Positions 49,730 to 60,274 of a DNA stretch of 64,000 nt are shown here, piece by piece. Both the position numbers and the translations under genes were made by a program. The notes below the pieces were generated by a model that worked only from the letters and a program-made list of their open reading frames with translations, searched no databases and had not been told where the DNA came from. The stretch is from Odontesthes bonariensis. Its lineage: Eukaryota > Chordata > Actinopteri > Atheriniformes > Atherinopsidae. Location: contig NC_134524.1 in the NCBI RefSeq assembly GCF_027942865.1, positions 25,830,536 to 25,894,535 of the forward strand. Direction: 5' to 3'. Numbering within the stretch: position 1 is the first letter of the stretch; every line of letters begins with the position of its first letter.

Positions 49730-50364
49730 CTGTAAAATAAACCTTATGTTGATTTCTTATGTTGACCTGAAATGGCTGGCATTTTGAAACCAAACAAGCT
49801 TTCATGAGCTCATAGCCCTATATTTAGGGTCGTCTTATTTACAGGTCAATTACAGTCTTGCAGCTTTCACAAGATGACAACTGATTAACTTTCAACGATG
49901 TCAACAAAGCACAAAACAACAAGACATGGAAAGCATTTAAGATACCTGGAGGTTGTAAGACAGAGTCTGGCTGAAGACCTGCATTTGAAAAGAGGAGTTC
50001 AACCAACAATTTTTTTTCTAGGCTTTCATCATAAGACCTGTAAAGATAGTGGAGAGTGTATTAGTTTTAACAGCAGAAGAGACCACATGCAACCAGTATT
50101 GACAGATCTCTTTTTTCACGGGAGCCTTTTTTCCACTGTTGGGATTCCTTTTCAAATCTCCCAATCTCAACAGCTGCTATTTGCGTCAGTGGAATACTTT
50201 CTCAACAGTAACAAGACAGGGATGATTTCTTTTCCTAATCCACAACGTTAAAGTTTTCCCTAGAATGCAAACTATTCCACAAACAGTCTCCCTATAGTCT
50301 CCACAGAACTTTAATCCAATAAGCAATGCTTCAATAATTTCCCAAACTGGGATGAATAAAGTAT

Positions 50365-50439
<75 letters not shown>

Positions 50440-53400
50440 ATGTGTGTGCAAACTGCACAAAAGAAAAGATTGAGGCATGGTCTGAAGCAATTCACTTTTT
50501 ATATTATCACGTAACCACTGACTCAGTGGGGTTACATAGCAGATTATTGGCCAAATTACAATAAGACTGAGTTGCTCCTTATTTGATTAAGGGTAATTAT
50601 CCTTGGATATATGGCGTAGAATGAATCGGATCAGAGGCACAAAGCATGTCATACTCCGATACGATAGGTGGCGCAGTACCCATTTCAACTATTGCAAGTA
50701 GAGCCACTTCCGGTTGACCGCTTCACCACCGACAACAACAACAGGAAACTCAGGCATTCGAGAAAATGGCGAACGAAGAGTAAGATGAAGCTACGTCCTT
50801 CTATATTTCGTCTGTGATGAGCTGCTTATTGCAAAAACGCGATGCACAACGACACATTCTCCATCGCGTTGTTTGTTTCTTTCCGACGGCGGCGACAGCA
50901 ACAGAAATATCGTCTCTTCCGACTTTTGGTTCACGACCCCGGGAAGAAATCTCGAGCATGCGCAGAACGCAAAGTCTATCACCACGTGCTTCACCGTCTA
51001 CAAGCACGTTTAATTTGACTTTCTCACAAATAACGAGTAATCCGATCTGATCCAATTTCTTGTCAGATTAAGGTGTCTTCATGAACTTAATCACTCATCC
51101 AAGTTATAATAATTATCCAAGGATAATTACCCTTGCTCAAATAAGGAGCAACTCAGTCTTATTGTAATTTAGCCAATAATCCAATCCTTTCAGTGCCATG
51201 TAACCCCACTGACTGTGATATGAAGAAGAATACAAATAGTAATTATTTTTTAAATTTTTTTATTCATCATTTTATTCATTGCATAAGGTATTATGCATAA
51301 AAACGTACTGACGGTGTTCTGAAAAACAGATGGACGCTGAAACAAACTGTGACTTTGATGACTATCTTATTAACCCATTAAAACCCAATGAGTCCTCCTT
51401 CCGTAGGAACTTAGTGTCCTGATTTACTCAGAGATATTTCAGCCTAAGCAGCATCAGTAGTAAGGAAGTTAACATTCTTACTGGAGATCTTTGTCTCTAT
51501 ATCAAAGAGAGAGAAGAGCTCTGTCAGAGAGACAGGTCTCCAGGTGGCAGCCTGCTGTAGATATGCATTATGCAGCGTAGGTATGGAAGAAGAAAAATAG
51601 ACTCTTTTGCCTGTATGACCAAAATGTCTCCTTTCAACTCTAGTTGCTTTCTGTCTAAAATACCCATCACACATCAGGTCTCCTTTTTTCAATCTTACAT
51701 TTGTACTTCAGGAGGGTTGAATGCAGTCGTACACACCTCCCTGCCGCCCTCTAGTGTCACACTGGAAAACAAGAGTTAGATTAGATTGCATTTCAGTTTC
51801 CTCAAGTTTAATAATAATAAAAAAAACTTTGAGTTCGGAGAAATTTACTGCAGACCACCATTTGCACACGTCACTGTGTTGCAAGCACATTTTTCAGGTG
51901 ATGAAAACGGCTTTTTTTTCTAAATTGAAATCTCTCATTTGCAAAAATGTTCAGTCCGTTTTCTGTGGCACTCCAACTTTTGGTCAAACTGTAAGGATGC
52001 TTAAAATTAGTTTAGACCTAAAATGGAGTCTTGTCGTGTCATACTAAAGGGTTTAGACATGGTTCAGATTGGGAGACGTTTCTGTGTGCAGGATCCTTCA
52101 GCTCACATTTTATGTCGGAACGAAAGCCGAGCCACAGAGCTCAGGAACTATCCGTAGACATGGAAAGATGGGCCATCTTGCCGCACAGTTTTCAAATGAA
52201 CCCTAATAGCATAAGGAAAAATATATATACGCTTGTCAGTAAAACTGGTCGGTAAAATCGAGCTATTTGTGGAGAACACTGCTTATCGCCTGTTAACGTC
52301 AGCAGCAGCCTCATCCTGGGAGGGATTCTCAGATTCAGGGCCAGGGTGACTAGGCAGAACTGCCAGCTATATTAACTCTGGGAGTTCAAAGAAGAAAACC
52401 TGCTCCAGATCGCATATGAGCTGAGACCTTAGGCACAGTTCACATTTTAGCTTGACAATGAACTAATGCAAAGAGCTAAGACAACACTGGAGTGGCTAAA
52501 AGTTAAGTCTGAGTGCTGTTGAACGGTCCAGCCAAAGCCCAGACTTAAGCCCCACATCACGTGTGTGGAGGGACCTCCACATGGAATTTGACGGGACCTG
52601 CTTCGAAGAGCGAGATCCATGGGCCAAACTAGTAGAAAGACCCACCCAAGAGGACCAAAATCCTAATGTCCATTAAAAGGGTGCCTGTAAAGTACTGAAT
52701 TTAAGGTCTGAACAATTTTAAGGGAGATTACAGCTTTTGATTAATAAGAACTAAGCAACATTTCATGAATGTGTTTTCACTAAGTCAGTATGGGTTATCA
52801 AATGCAGTCATAAGTGGTGTCCTGTGAACACATTTAGGGCTTCAATTTGTAAAATTTTATAAGTATATCATCTCGGACAGTCAAATAGCACTTACATGAA
52901 TTCAGTTGAACTGCATTTTTCACTGGGGGGCCAAATACTAATTTTTTTGACACGGGAGGTTTCAGAAGGATATCTCTTTTCTCTCTCTTTACAGCGACAG
53001 CCATCAACAACTTGGGGGAGAGAAAATATATATATATATATATATTATAAATTTTATTTTCAGGAGGTTGACTTTGAAAAAAAAAACATTCTTACTGGCT
53101 TTCCGAGCGGCGTCTTCACTGTCCTCTCGATGCTCGAGGATTTCCAGTTTCTGAAGCACTCTGCCGAGAGACAGGTTTGAACAGAACTTCCTTTTGTCTT
53201 TCTGGTAGATGCTGTGAGGAAATGGAAAGAAAAGCAAATCAATCACTCCTTTTCTTTCTGAAATGATACCACAGCTATGTGAATTACTGTGTTAAGAAAT
53301 GTCCACGAGACATTGTACACAAAACAAAATGCTAGCTCTCGTCAGTTTTCATTCTTTATGCAATGCAGTGTGATACCATTGTATCAGCTGTGTTGGTCCC

Positions 53401-56400
53401 ACGCGAGGTAAACACTACCAATTTTTCTGCTGTTAAATAAAGTACAATTTCAATATTTTGGCAGTCCAGATAGGTGTTTTTTTAAGTGAATAAATAAAAC
53501 AAATACAATCAAAATAGTGTTCGCAGGAGCCTTACTAAATTAGGGGAGGACAAGAGTAGGATTGAATGTTCACATCCAGGGACTCCACTGCCTTTGGGTC
53601 AACGTCATTCAAGTTTATCATGAGTAAATCGCAGGTTTTGCAAAGACCTGTAAATCCACAAGAGACCATGATCCACAAAATCCGGCACAATTCTGTTATC
53701 ATGTTAAATGGACGATGGAAAAACTCACCTTCGTCGGTGATGGAATCAGAATTTAGTTCATCTAGTTGCTCCTTTAATGTGAACGGAGGGGGCGCAAGCT
53801 GAGTGATCTTGGGTAATACTGTGGTTGGGTTCTGATCTCCAGCTTGGCCCCCTGGCAGTCCAACTGAGCCCTTTGTACCTGAGTCCTTTGGTGGTCGAGC
53901 TTGGCCCCCTGGCAGTTCCAGCAGGGACTCAACCTTCGACCCTGCTGGGCCCTTTGACCCTGCTGAGCCTATTGGCAGTCCAGGTGAGCCCTTTGGCCCT
54001 GTGACAGGTTTGGCTCCAAGTTTGAACCAGGAGCTGTGGGTGTGTTGAGTCATACATTCTTATCAGCAAATCAACTTAGGGGAAATTTTCACTCAGAGTT
54101 TGTAAATGTTTTTTCCTATAAGCCAGGAAATGGATTGCACATCAGATATTTGATTGTTGATCTACAACATATAGTTACTCTCAGACTACTATTACACTGC
54201 AGCAGCTTGGATCATTATGTTCTGAAAATGTTCTGAATACAACTGCTGCAATCTAAAGCTACCATATATTCTGTACCAAGTATCGTGCATACTTACAGAA
54301 TGTCCTCAAGGGATGGCATGGAGTTGAATGGAGGCACACAAACTTCCCTGCCATCTGCCAAAAATTCACTGAAAAATAGAGGTTAAAGTGTTTACAATTC
54401 GTTCATCTGATCCTGTTTACTTGAAAATGAACTAAATGTTATCTCAGTCATTATACTTCTATGTTATATGATGTGGTACCTGAAATGGATATATGCTATA
54501 ATGTTAAGGTTCTACATTATACTTACATTATCATTGTCATTTTTTTGTAAACCGTAAAAATGTTTGTTTGCTCGCTCGAGGTGGTTTTTATCTGTTTCAA
54601 AAAAGACTTGTCGTTCATTTTGGGGACAGGAAATAACTTTATAATGTGCATCTGACTGGGTAAAGATTAATTTGATGTGACTCACCAGCTGTTTCCTGTC
54701 TGAGCGGACAAACAGTCAATGCATGTGAATAACCGGCACGTTCCCCAATGTTATGTCTCGCCTGAGATTAAAGTAATTGTTGAGGAAGAGCTCTTTGCAT
54801 TTTCCCCTTCTGAGTGTCTACTACAGTTGATTTTTCCTGATCCAGGTTTGTTTTTGCTCAGAACAAATACTTCTTCTACTATATTACCAGTTGTACATGA
54901 GTTTTACCTAAGATTTTTGTGTATGTTGGTCAGATCCTGGACAAGCCCCCATTTAGTGCATTTTTACAAGCAGAAGCGGCACTAATTTGGATTAATTTTT
55001 TAAAAATTGGATTGAGGTTTTGCAATTTTACATTAACTGCCACAGTTATCAAAAATAGTCTATAAACTAAAGTGGCAACAATGTGATCCAGTTATTCTGG
55101 CATACTGATCCAGTTATTCTGGCACTTACATATATTCAAATGAAGCGCATGTTTTACTTGGGTACAATTTTGACTGACGAATGACTTCAGAGGTCTCAGT
55201 GGGCAGCTTCATCTTATTCTTATTTTTGCAGCGGCATCCGTGAAATCGTTCACCTGATATTCAATGAAAAAAGAATCATATGTTTACAAAGATACTCATT
55301 AGTGCTCTCAAAGATTGGCAAAGTGTTGTACGAATTATTACTAGTTTGACTTTCATTTAAAGACACAGCTATATGAACTATGAAAGTATTACAAGGTAGA
55401 TATTACAATACTTGTAAAAGTCTGAAAATAAGATTAGAATGATCAAATCAGTGCAAAGCAAACAATTTCTCACAAATAACGAATAATTTTACTGAAAGTA
55501 TTGCATCTGCCATATGTAAATTTGCACTATAGAACTTGAGCATATGATACGAAAAAGGCTCACTCTGACCATGAACAGGAGAAGGGGCTATCTTGGGTAC
55601 CACTGGATTATAATTTTCCTGGTCTGGTCTTTCCGGTTTGGGTAATTGGGGAATCAGATTGAGTGGTGAGGATCCCTGATTGGTTGGTTCAGTCGGCTGT
55701 TCGGTTGGGCGGTTTGACTTTGTGGGCAGCTGTGTACCAGGTTCAGAGCTGGTCCAATGAGAGTCATCTGGAATACGCAGACAGAACTCCCTATGATGCA
55801 TGGAAGTGTCAGGTCGAGGTGTTGTGTGTTCCCTCGACTCTGTGCCTGTGAGGAGTAGAAGCGCACCATGAATGATAAAGCAGCAGAATAAATACACTAG
55901 ATCGGTAGCGGGCTCTTCTTTTGGCTACACGTGTACTTTGTATTTGCATCAATAGCCCTGCTTTAATGACCTAAAATTCACACAAGCTCAACTGTTTGAA
56001 GTTGGGATGAATGACTGAAATATTTTCAAGAGCATAAAAGCAGTTCCATATAGGTTATGTTGAAGTGTTTGAAAGACTAACAGTCAAACTCTTGCTGCCT
56101 AGCAAAATTGTAAGTCAGTGGCCTTTGGTGAAAGCAGTTATCTAACTTCCCATAAGCCCACAGTAATTTCACCTAAAAAAAAACCTTCAGAATTCACATT
56201 GATCGTGACATACATTTCTACATTGGATTACTTATCGGTCGACTGGTTTAATTTTTAAGCAAAAGACATTTAAAGCTTCTTTCCATAAACAAATATACAT
56301 TCAAATGAATGAAAACAAAATAAAAGAATGAAAACGTGACTGCATATCCATGTCCATTTAAGAATAAAACAATTTGGTGTTTCTAGCAATCGTATTCATA

Positions 56401-56633
56401 TCATAAATGCATTTTGTGCCGATAATATTGAATCATAGCGACAAAATTTCTCGAATGTTAAGACTTCTTTTCATTTGTGATGAGGACAGTGATGCAAAAA
56501 CAGCCTTGTTCTGAGTAAAAGAAAAGAAAATTGTGCAATGTAGTCTATAAAGAAATCAGTCATTGAACTCACTCTCTTTAGTTGCTTGGAGCAGAAGAGT
56601 CACAAAAAGCAGTCTGCTGGCGATGAAGACCAT
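49361..56633 (-). CDS. Candidate secreted poly-chemokine (three chemokine-like domains)
   Basis: Nine minus-strand exons join in one frame: 56633-56573, 55845-55570, 55253-55130, 54368-54297, 54033-53729, 53647-53536, 53211-53096, 49729-49624, 49454-49361. All have GT-AG ends, and the summed length (1266 nt) gives 421 residues and one stop. Order: signal peptide (MVFIASRLLFVTLLLQ), Pro/Thr-rich segment, chemokine domain 1 (CRC...C...C), Gly/Pro linker, domain 2 (CKTC...C...C), domain 3 (LRCVC...C...C). Each domain has four cysteines and is split by a phase-2 intron after the third one, as in chemokine genes; units begin and end in phase 1. The start has A at -3 and G at +4. Neither domain 1 nor 2 has its own stop, and I found no convincing separate signal exon for domains 2 or 3. 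Exons are read by eye; joining 53.1 kb to 49.7 kb is the least certain. Separate or decayed chemokine genes remain possible. Confidence 0.65.
50038..50135 (-). pseudogene. Possible further fourth-cysteine exon
   Basis: 98 nt with acceptor and donor, phase 2-1, encoding GKKAPVKKEICQYWLHVVSS. The VKKEIC-W pattern resembles the last chemokine exon, but no intact CXC exon precedes it. A MITE and a microsatellite occupy that space. It could be a decayed copy or chance. Confidence 0.3.
50365..50438. repeat. (ATCT)n microsatellite
   Basis: About 18 uninterrupted units in the intron between exons 7 and 8 of the chemokine-like gene. Likely polymorphic. Confidence 0.95.
50521..51214. mobile_element. 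MITE with CAGTGGGG ends in the chemokine-like gene intron
   Basis: The left end CAGTGGGGTTACAT (50524) and the right end ATGTAACCCCACTG (to 51211) start inverted arms of about 100 bases (shared words GAGTTGCTCCTTATTTGA and GGTAATTATCCTTGGAT). The flanks are ACT on both sides (50521-50523, 51212-51214), a possible 3-base duplication. There is no transposase frame; the superfamily is uncertain. Confidence 0.8.
51482..51930 (-). pseudogene. Degenerate additional chemokine domain between domains 2 and 3
   Basis: A fourth-cysteine exon at 51761-51699 (VTLEGGREVCTTAFNPPEVQ) has good splice sites and phase 2-2, exactly like exon 4. It is followed by a possible linker exon at 51654-51482 (phase 2-1), like exon 5. 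Upstream, 51930-51815 has a CAC motif (TGTGCTTGC at 51889-51881), but the frame shifts before WWSAVNFSELKV and no clear third cysteine or donor follows. I read this as a decayed domain that is skipped. Confidence 0.5.
52440..52740 (+). mobile_element. Tc1-like transposase relic
   Basis: Bases 52485-52660 follow the end of fish Tc1 transposase genes: the words for EWLK, then ERSSQ-QSPDLSP and the downstream RDLH-GICFEERDPWAKL, with stops and frameshifts. Only a fragment remains. Confidence 0.5.
53096..53647 (-). other. Chemokine-like domain 2 (exons 6 and 7), CX2C
   Basis: Exon 6 (53647-53536) reads GLCKTCDLLM, then DPKAVESLDVNIQSYSCPPLI. Exon 7 (53211-53096) reads YIYQKDKRKFCSNLSLGRVL and a charged helix (EILEHREDSEDAARK). 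It lines up with domain 3 at VES-(L/I)-(D/N)-V and at C-x-x-x-I-Y. The first two cysteines are two residues apart, not one. Confidence 0.7.
53729..54033 (-). other. Exon 5: Gly/Pro-rich linker
   Basis: About 101 codons, phase 2-1. After SWFKLGAK come imperfect collagen-like Gly-X-Y and LPGGQA repeats (VTGPKGSPG, GSAGSKGPAGSK, GLPGGQAGDQ), then PPPFTLKEQLDELNSDSITDE. The DNA contains a repeated GGCCCCCTGGCAG unit, so the linker may vary in length between individuals. Confidence 0.7.
54297..55253 (-). other. Chemokine domain 1 (exons 3 and 4)
   Basis: Exon 3 (55253-55130) begins ERFHGCRCKNKNK and carries the third cysteine in PSKTCASFEY. Exon 4 (54368-54297) continues IEFLADGREVCVPPFNS, the usual DGREVC fourth-cysteine block, then MPSLEDIL. 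The C-terminal helix runs into the next exon as SWFK. There is no ELR before CXC. This is the clearest chemokine fold of the three. Confidence 0.85.
55570..55845 (-). other. Exon 2: Pro/Thr-rich segment before the first CXC motif
   Basis: This 92-codon, phase 1-1 exon lies between the signal peptide and the CXC motif. It is rich in Pro, Thr, Ser and Asn (NRPTEQPTEPTNQGSS, KIAPSPVHG) with one cysteine (REFCLRIPD). It resembles an O-glycosylated stalk. In CXCL16 and CX3CL1 such stalks follow the chemokine domain; here it precedes it. Confidence 0.7.
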
Positions 56634-59600
56634 CGTGGAATCGGATCCAACTGGTGTCGAGTTCTGAGTTTCACTCAGATGATATGCAGCTCTTAACTTT
56701 TTAGGAAGCTCATAATCTGATTCAGCAGCAAAGAAGGAAGGAAGTTATAGCTGAAGACTAGGCAACAAAATGTTCTGTTACAACTTCTATGATTTGTCAG
56801 ATGATTCTATTGAAAGTTCGGTGATGAATGATTTACATTTTGCTTCGACGAACCTTGGGGGTTTCAAGACAAACTATCAGTTACACAAACAAAGCGAATG
56901 CTGTTTTTTAAAGATAGCTAAATGAGGCCATCTCATATTTCTCTGTCTTAAAGGACTGGTTCATTTAAAATAGAGACATTCAACACTGTTAGGTTCCATG
57001 GCTCATTGTTTCAGGCCGGTATTCACACTCATACTTACAGAATTAATTAAATGCACTGGCCTGATGATGGACAAAGGAGGACTTATTTTCCTCATGTCAG
57101 CCTTTCAGTTGTGGAGCTCATAAATACTGTACCATTTCAAGGAAAAGTCCATATTAAACCAATCACAATCATAAAGGAAAGACTTCATTCTTGATATCAA
57201 TTTCTGTGTCCGTTTATTAAACCTTACAATTTGTCTGAGCTAAACTTATTATGAAACACTTTTCTGCTTTAAGTTTGTACAACAACCAAATGCAACAGTG
57301 AACACAATTCATCGCTCTCACCATTTATAATCATAAGACTTGATCCATAAAAAAAGAGAAATAAAGACTTTTTAGGAGGATTAGGGGCATTTGGGGCTTA
57401 CGTAACATTTTAAACTCTTAAATCTAAAACTTACATATCCTGTTAGCGTGTCCTTTTGATAATATCGACAGCTGAGTCATTTAACATTGTCAAAAAAAAA
57501 AAAAATTTTATTAACATGTTACCTAATCACAGATGTGAATTACAGGGTTTTCAAATGTTTAGAGCTTATCGGGTGAGAGCTATTTTCTAACGATGTCAAC
57601 ATAAATCACATAATAAGCCACACAAGTCTATAAAGTTGTCTGTTCACATTATTTGCAATACAATCCCAATACAGGAGGAAAAACACAGCGGAATTTTACA
57701 AAAACTCAAAGTTTATTCAATCGCAACATTGTCCTTCTGGAGATACTGTACATGAAGGATTCTTTAAAGACCTCGATGGAGCGGCACCAGAGTATAAAAG
57801 TCACCTCACCCGGAAAAGGGAAACTGGGCACCCTGCTGGAGCCAGGCCTGAAACAACCTCGCCCCCCTCGGATCTGGATCCTGGGGCCCCAAAGAAGAGT
57901 CAGGAAGCCACTGACCGGCAAGGTTGTTTCAGGTAAATTGGCAAATTCTCAAGTCTTACTTTAAATTAAACGCTTACGAATGATGAAGTTGTTGTGGAAA
58001 TGCCAATATAAGTCACATATACAGTACCTTATGCCAAGTGTTTATTATTATTATTTAAGTGTCTTGAGATGACATTTGTTGTATTTGGCGCTATATAAAT
58101 AAAAATGATCTTTATTGGCTCTTTATTGTCGTCATAACAGCATGTCATCATGAGTGCTATTGAAGGGAATGAACAAACAACCTATATGACCATTTTAGTT
58201 TGTGAAAACTTGCTGATCTGAAAATATGAGGCCGAGGGAGACATTCTTTCAAACAGACTTTTTTTTCTTTATTTTTAGCTTTTATAATTTCATGAAGGAG
58301 ACAACTCTGAAATGATACCTCGGACCCATTTATCATCTGGGTGAACACATATTTTCATTCCTCTTCTGGTGGTCAGCCTATTAATGAGAAAATAAGATTT
58401 TACACTGTTAGCTGTAAACATTCCTTTACAATAAAAACACTCATACTGTTTTTTCTTTTACTTACACAACAGCCTTGATAGGACACCCATAAGTTATTGA
58501 GTAATCTGCAATGTGTGATCGTGGTATTCTGATGTTAGATAATGCCAAACAGCATAAAGTATTGGTTTGTTAGCATTCTGCTTTTATTCACATTTTACAC
58601 AGTGACCAGACTTTTGGGGATTAAGACTGTAGCACGTGTCTCCAGTTTTGCTCGCCAATGCACAGAATAGCAATACTGACAGGTACAGACTGATTAATGT
58701 AGTCTTGAGTGTCCCCACAGGCTTGCTCAGGATATAAATTAGTTACTCCAATGACACCAGCTGCATGAGAACAAAAATACACCATAGGTACATTTACACA
58801 GCACCTGTGATATCTATCAAAGTACAGTTCAGCAGCTCTGCCACAGTTTTAAATTTTAAGAGGCTTCTCTAATTTCAGTTCTAGTCCGTATTATCACAAT
58901 GGAGAAATCTCTAATTGATGGTTATATTGTGATTATTGTGATTTCATTCACCTGAGAAGCTGCTGATATTTTGTCTGGCTTGATGAACAAATATGAACAT
59001 TAATGTAAGCATTCTCAAATGGCGCTGCCCTAGAGGCAATAGAGAAAGTGCTTCTTCTCTGCATGAGGTTATCAGTGTCTCACATCATCGTGGGGGAATT
59101 TTGGTCCTCTCTTCTGTGCAGTGTTGCTTCAGTTCATTAAGATTCGCACCATCTGTTTATGCACAGCTCTCTTAAGGCCCCACCACAGCATTTCAATCAG
59201 GTTGAGGTCTGGACTTTGACTGGACCATTGCAACACCTTGATTTTTTTTCCTTTTTCAGTCGTTCAGTTGTGGATTTGCTGCTGTGTTTGGGATCAATTC
59301 AATTCAATTCATTTTTATTTATATAGTGCCAAATACAACAAATGTCATCTCAAGGCACTTAGATAATAAAGTCCAATTCAAGCCAATTGGAATTCAATTA
59401 ATTGTAATCATAATTATTCATAAAATAATCCAATTCGTTCATATAGAGCCAATTCAAAAACATTGAATCATGTAAAAGGATCATTGTCCTGTTACATGAC
59501 CCACTTTCAGCCAAGCTTTAGCTGACAGACAGAAGGCACATTTGACTCTAAAATACTTTGGCATACAGAGGAGTTCATTGAGGACTCAATGACTGCAAGG

Positions 59601-59999
59601 TGCCAGGTCCTGTGTCTGCAGAACAAGCCCAAAGCATCAGCCCTCCTCCACTGTGTTAAGCCCTCAGCTTTGACTTTAAGCGTATTCTGATATCAAAATG
59701 TCCAAAAAAGATTTTTGATTGTTTTAGTGAAAGAGTGTGCAGGAATTGGTGCAGAATATGATAAATGAAGGGTTGTTGTGGAATCTGAATGCTGGATAAA
59801 ATACTAATTTTGTAATGACTAGTTTGACTCAATGGTGGCAGTGTTGTGTTACCATTGCAGAGCTCAGACTCAGATGCAAAAAACGTCAGAGATGATTCAG
59901 GTGTTCGGCAGCTGGCTGCAGTGTCACTGCAAAACATGACTGTCTCTGCCACAGCAGCAGGAAATAAGGCAGTTTTCTGGTAAAAGTTAAGTTGATTCC

Positions 60000-60031
<32 letters not shown>

Positions 60032-60110
60032 GGCTGATAAGGAACCCCACTCAGATGAATACATCTTAATGCATCTTATCCAAAATCACATCATGATGTG
60101 AGATACTATT
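56634..60110. other. Upstream flank of the chemokine-like gene, non-coding
   Basis: No gene is recognised. A GC-rich patch at 57770-57940 has an open frame on both strands and a donor-like CAG|GTAAAT at 57940, but no familiar domain; it may be a retrotransposon leader. LINE tails occur at 58055-58105 and 59290-59470. A poly-A run lies at 60007-60030. Confidence 0.4.
59290..59470 (-). mobile_element. LINE 3' tail
   Basis: TCAATTCAATTCA units, TTTATATAGTGCC and ATGTCATCTCAAGGCACTTA match the inverse of 8170-8355. Only the tail is present. Confidence 0.7.
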
Positions 60111-60274
60111 TGTTATTGTTATGGATTTTGGAAGAGCTGGAAGTTGAGGACCCAAATGCAGGACTGAGGAGGCGAGGGCAGCAGGTGATGATGAAGGCTT
60201 TATTGATAACCAAACCACAGGTGCTGCCAAAGCAGAAACAAACTCACACAAAAAAACTATAAACTAAACTTAAA

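Noticed and set aside
49623-49805. Unspliced 60-codon frame MKACLVSKC...ending in the domain 3 CXC exon as a complete gene
   Set aside because: It runs through a polypyrimidine tract and acceptor, lacks a signal peptide, and stops before the fourth cysteine that lies in the next exon.
50046-50102. Hydrophobic Met-led stretch (MWSLLLLK) on the minus strand as signal exon for chemokine domain 3
   Set aside because: Its natural donor leaves phase 0, but the domain 3 CXC exon needs phase 1; joining them gives an immediate stop.
50365-50564. CRISPR-like or coding repeat (IYLS repeats)
   Set aside because: It is a simple ATCT microsatellite translated in one frame.
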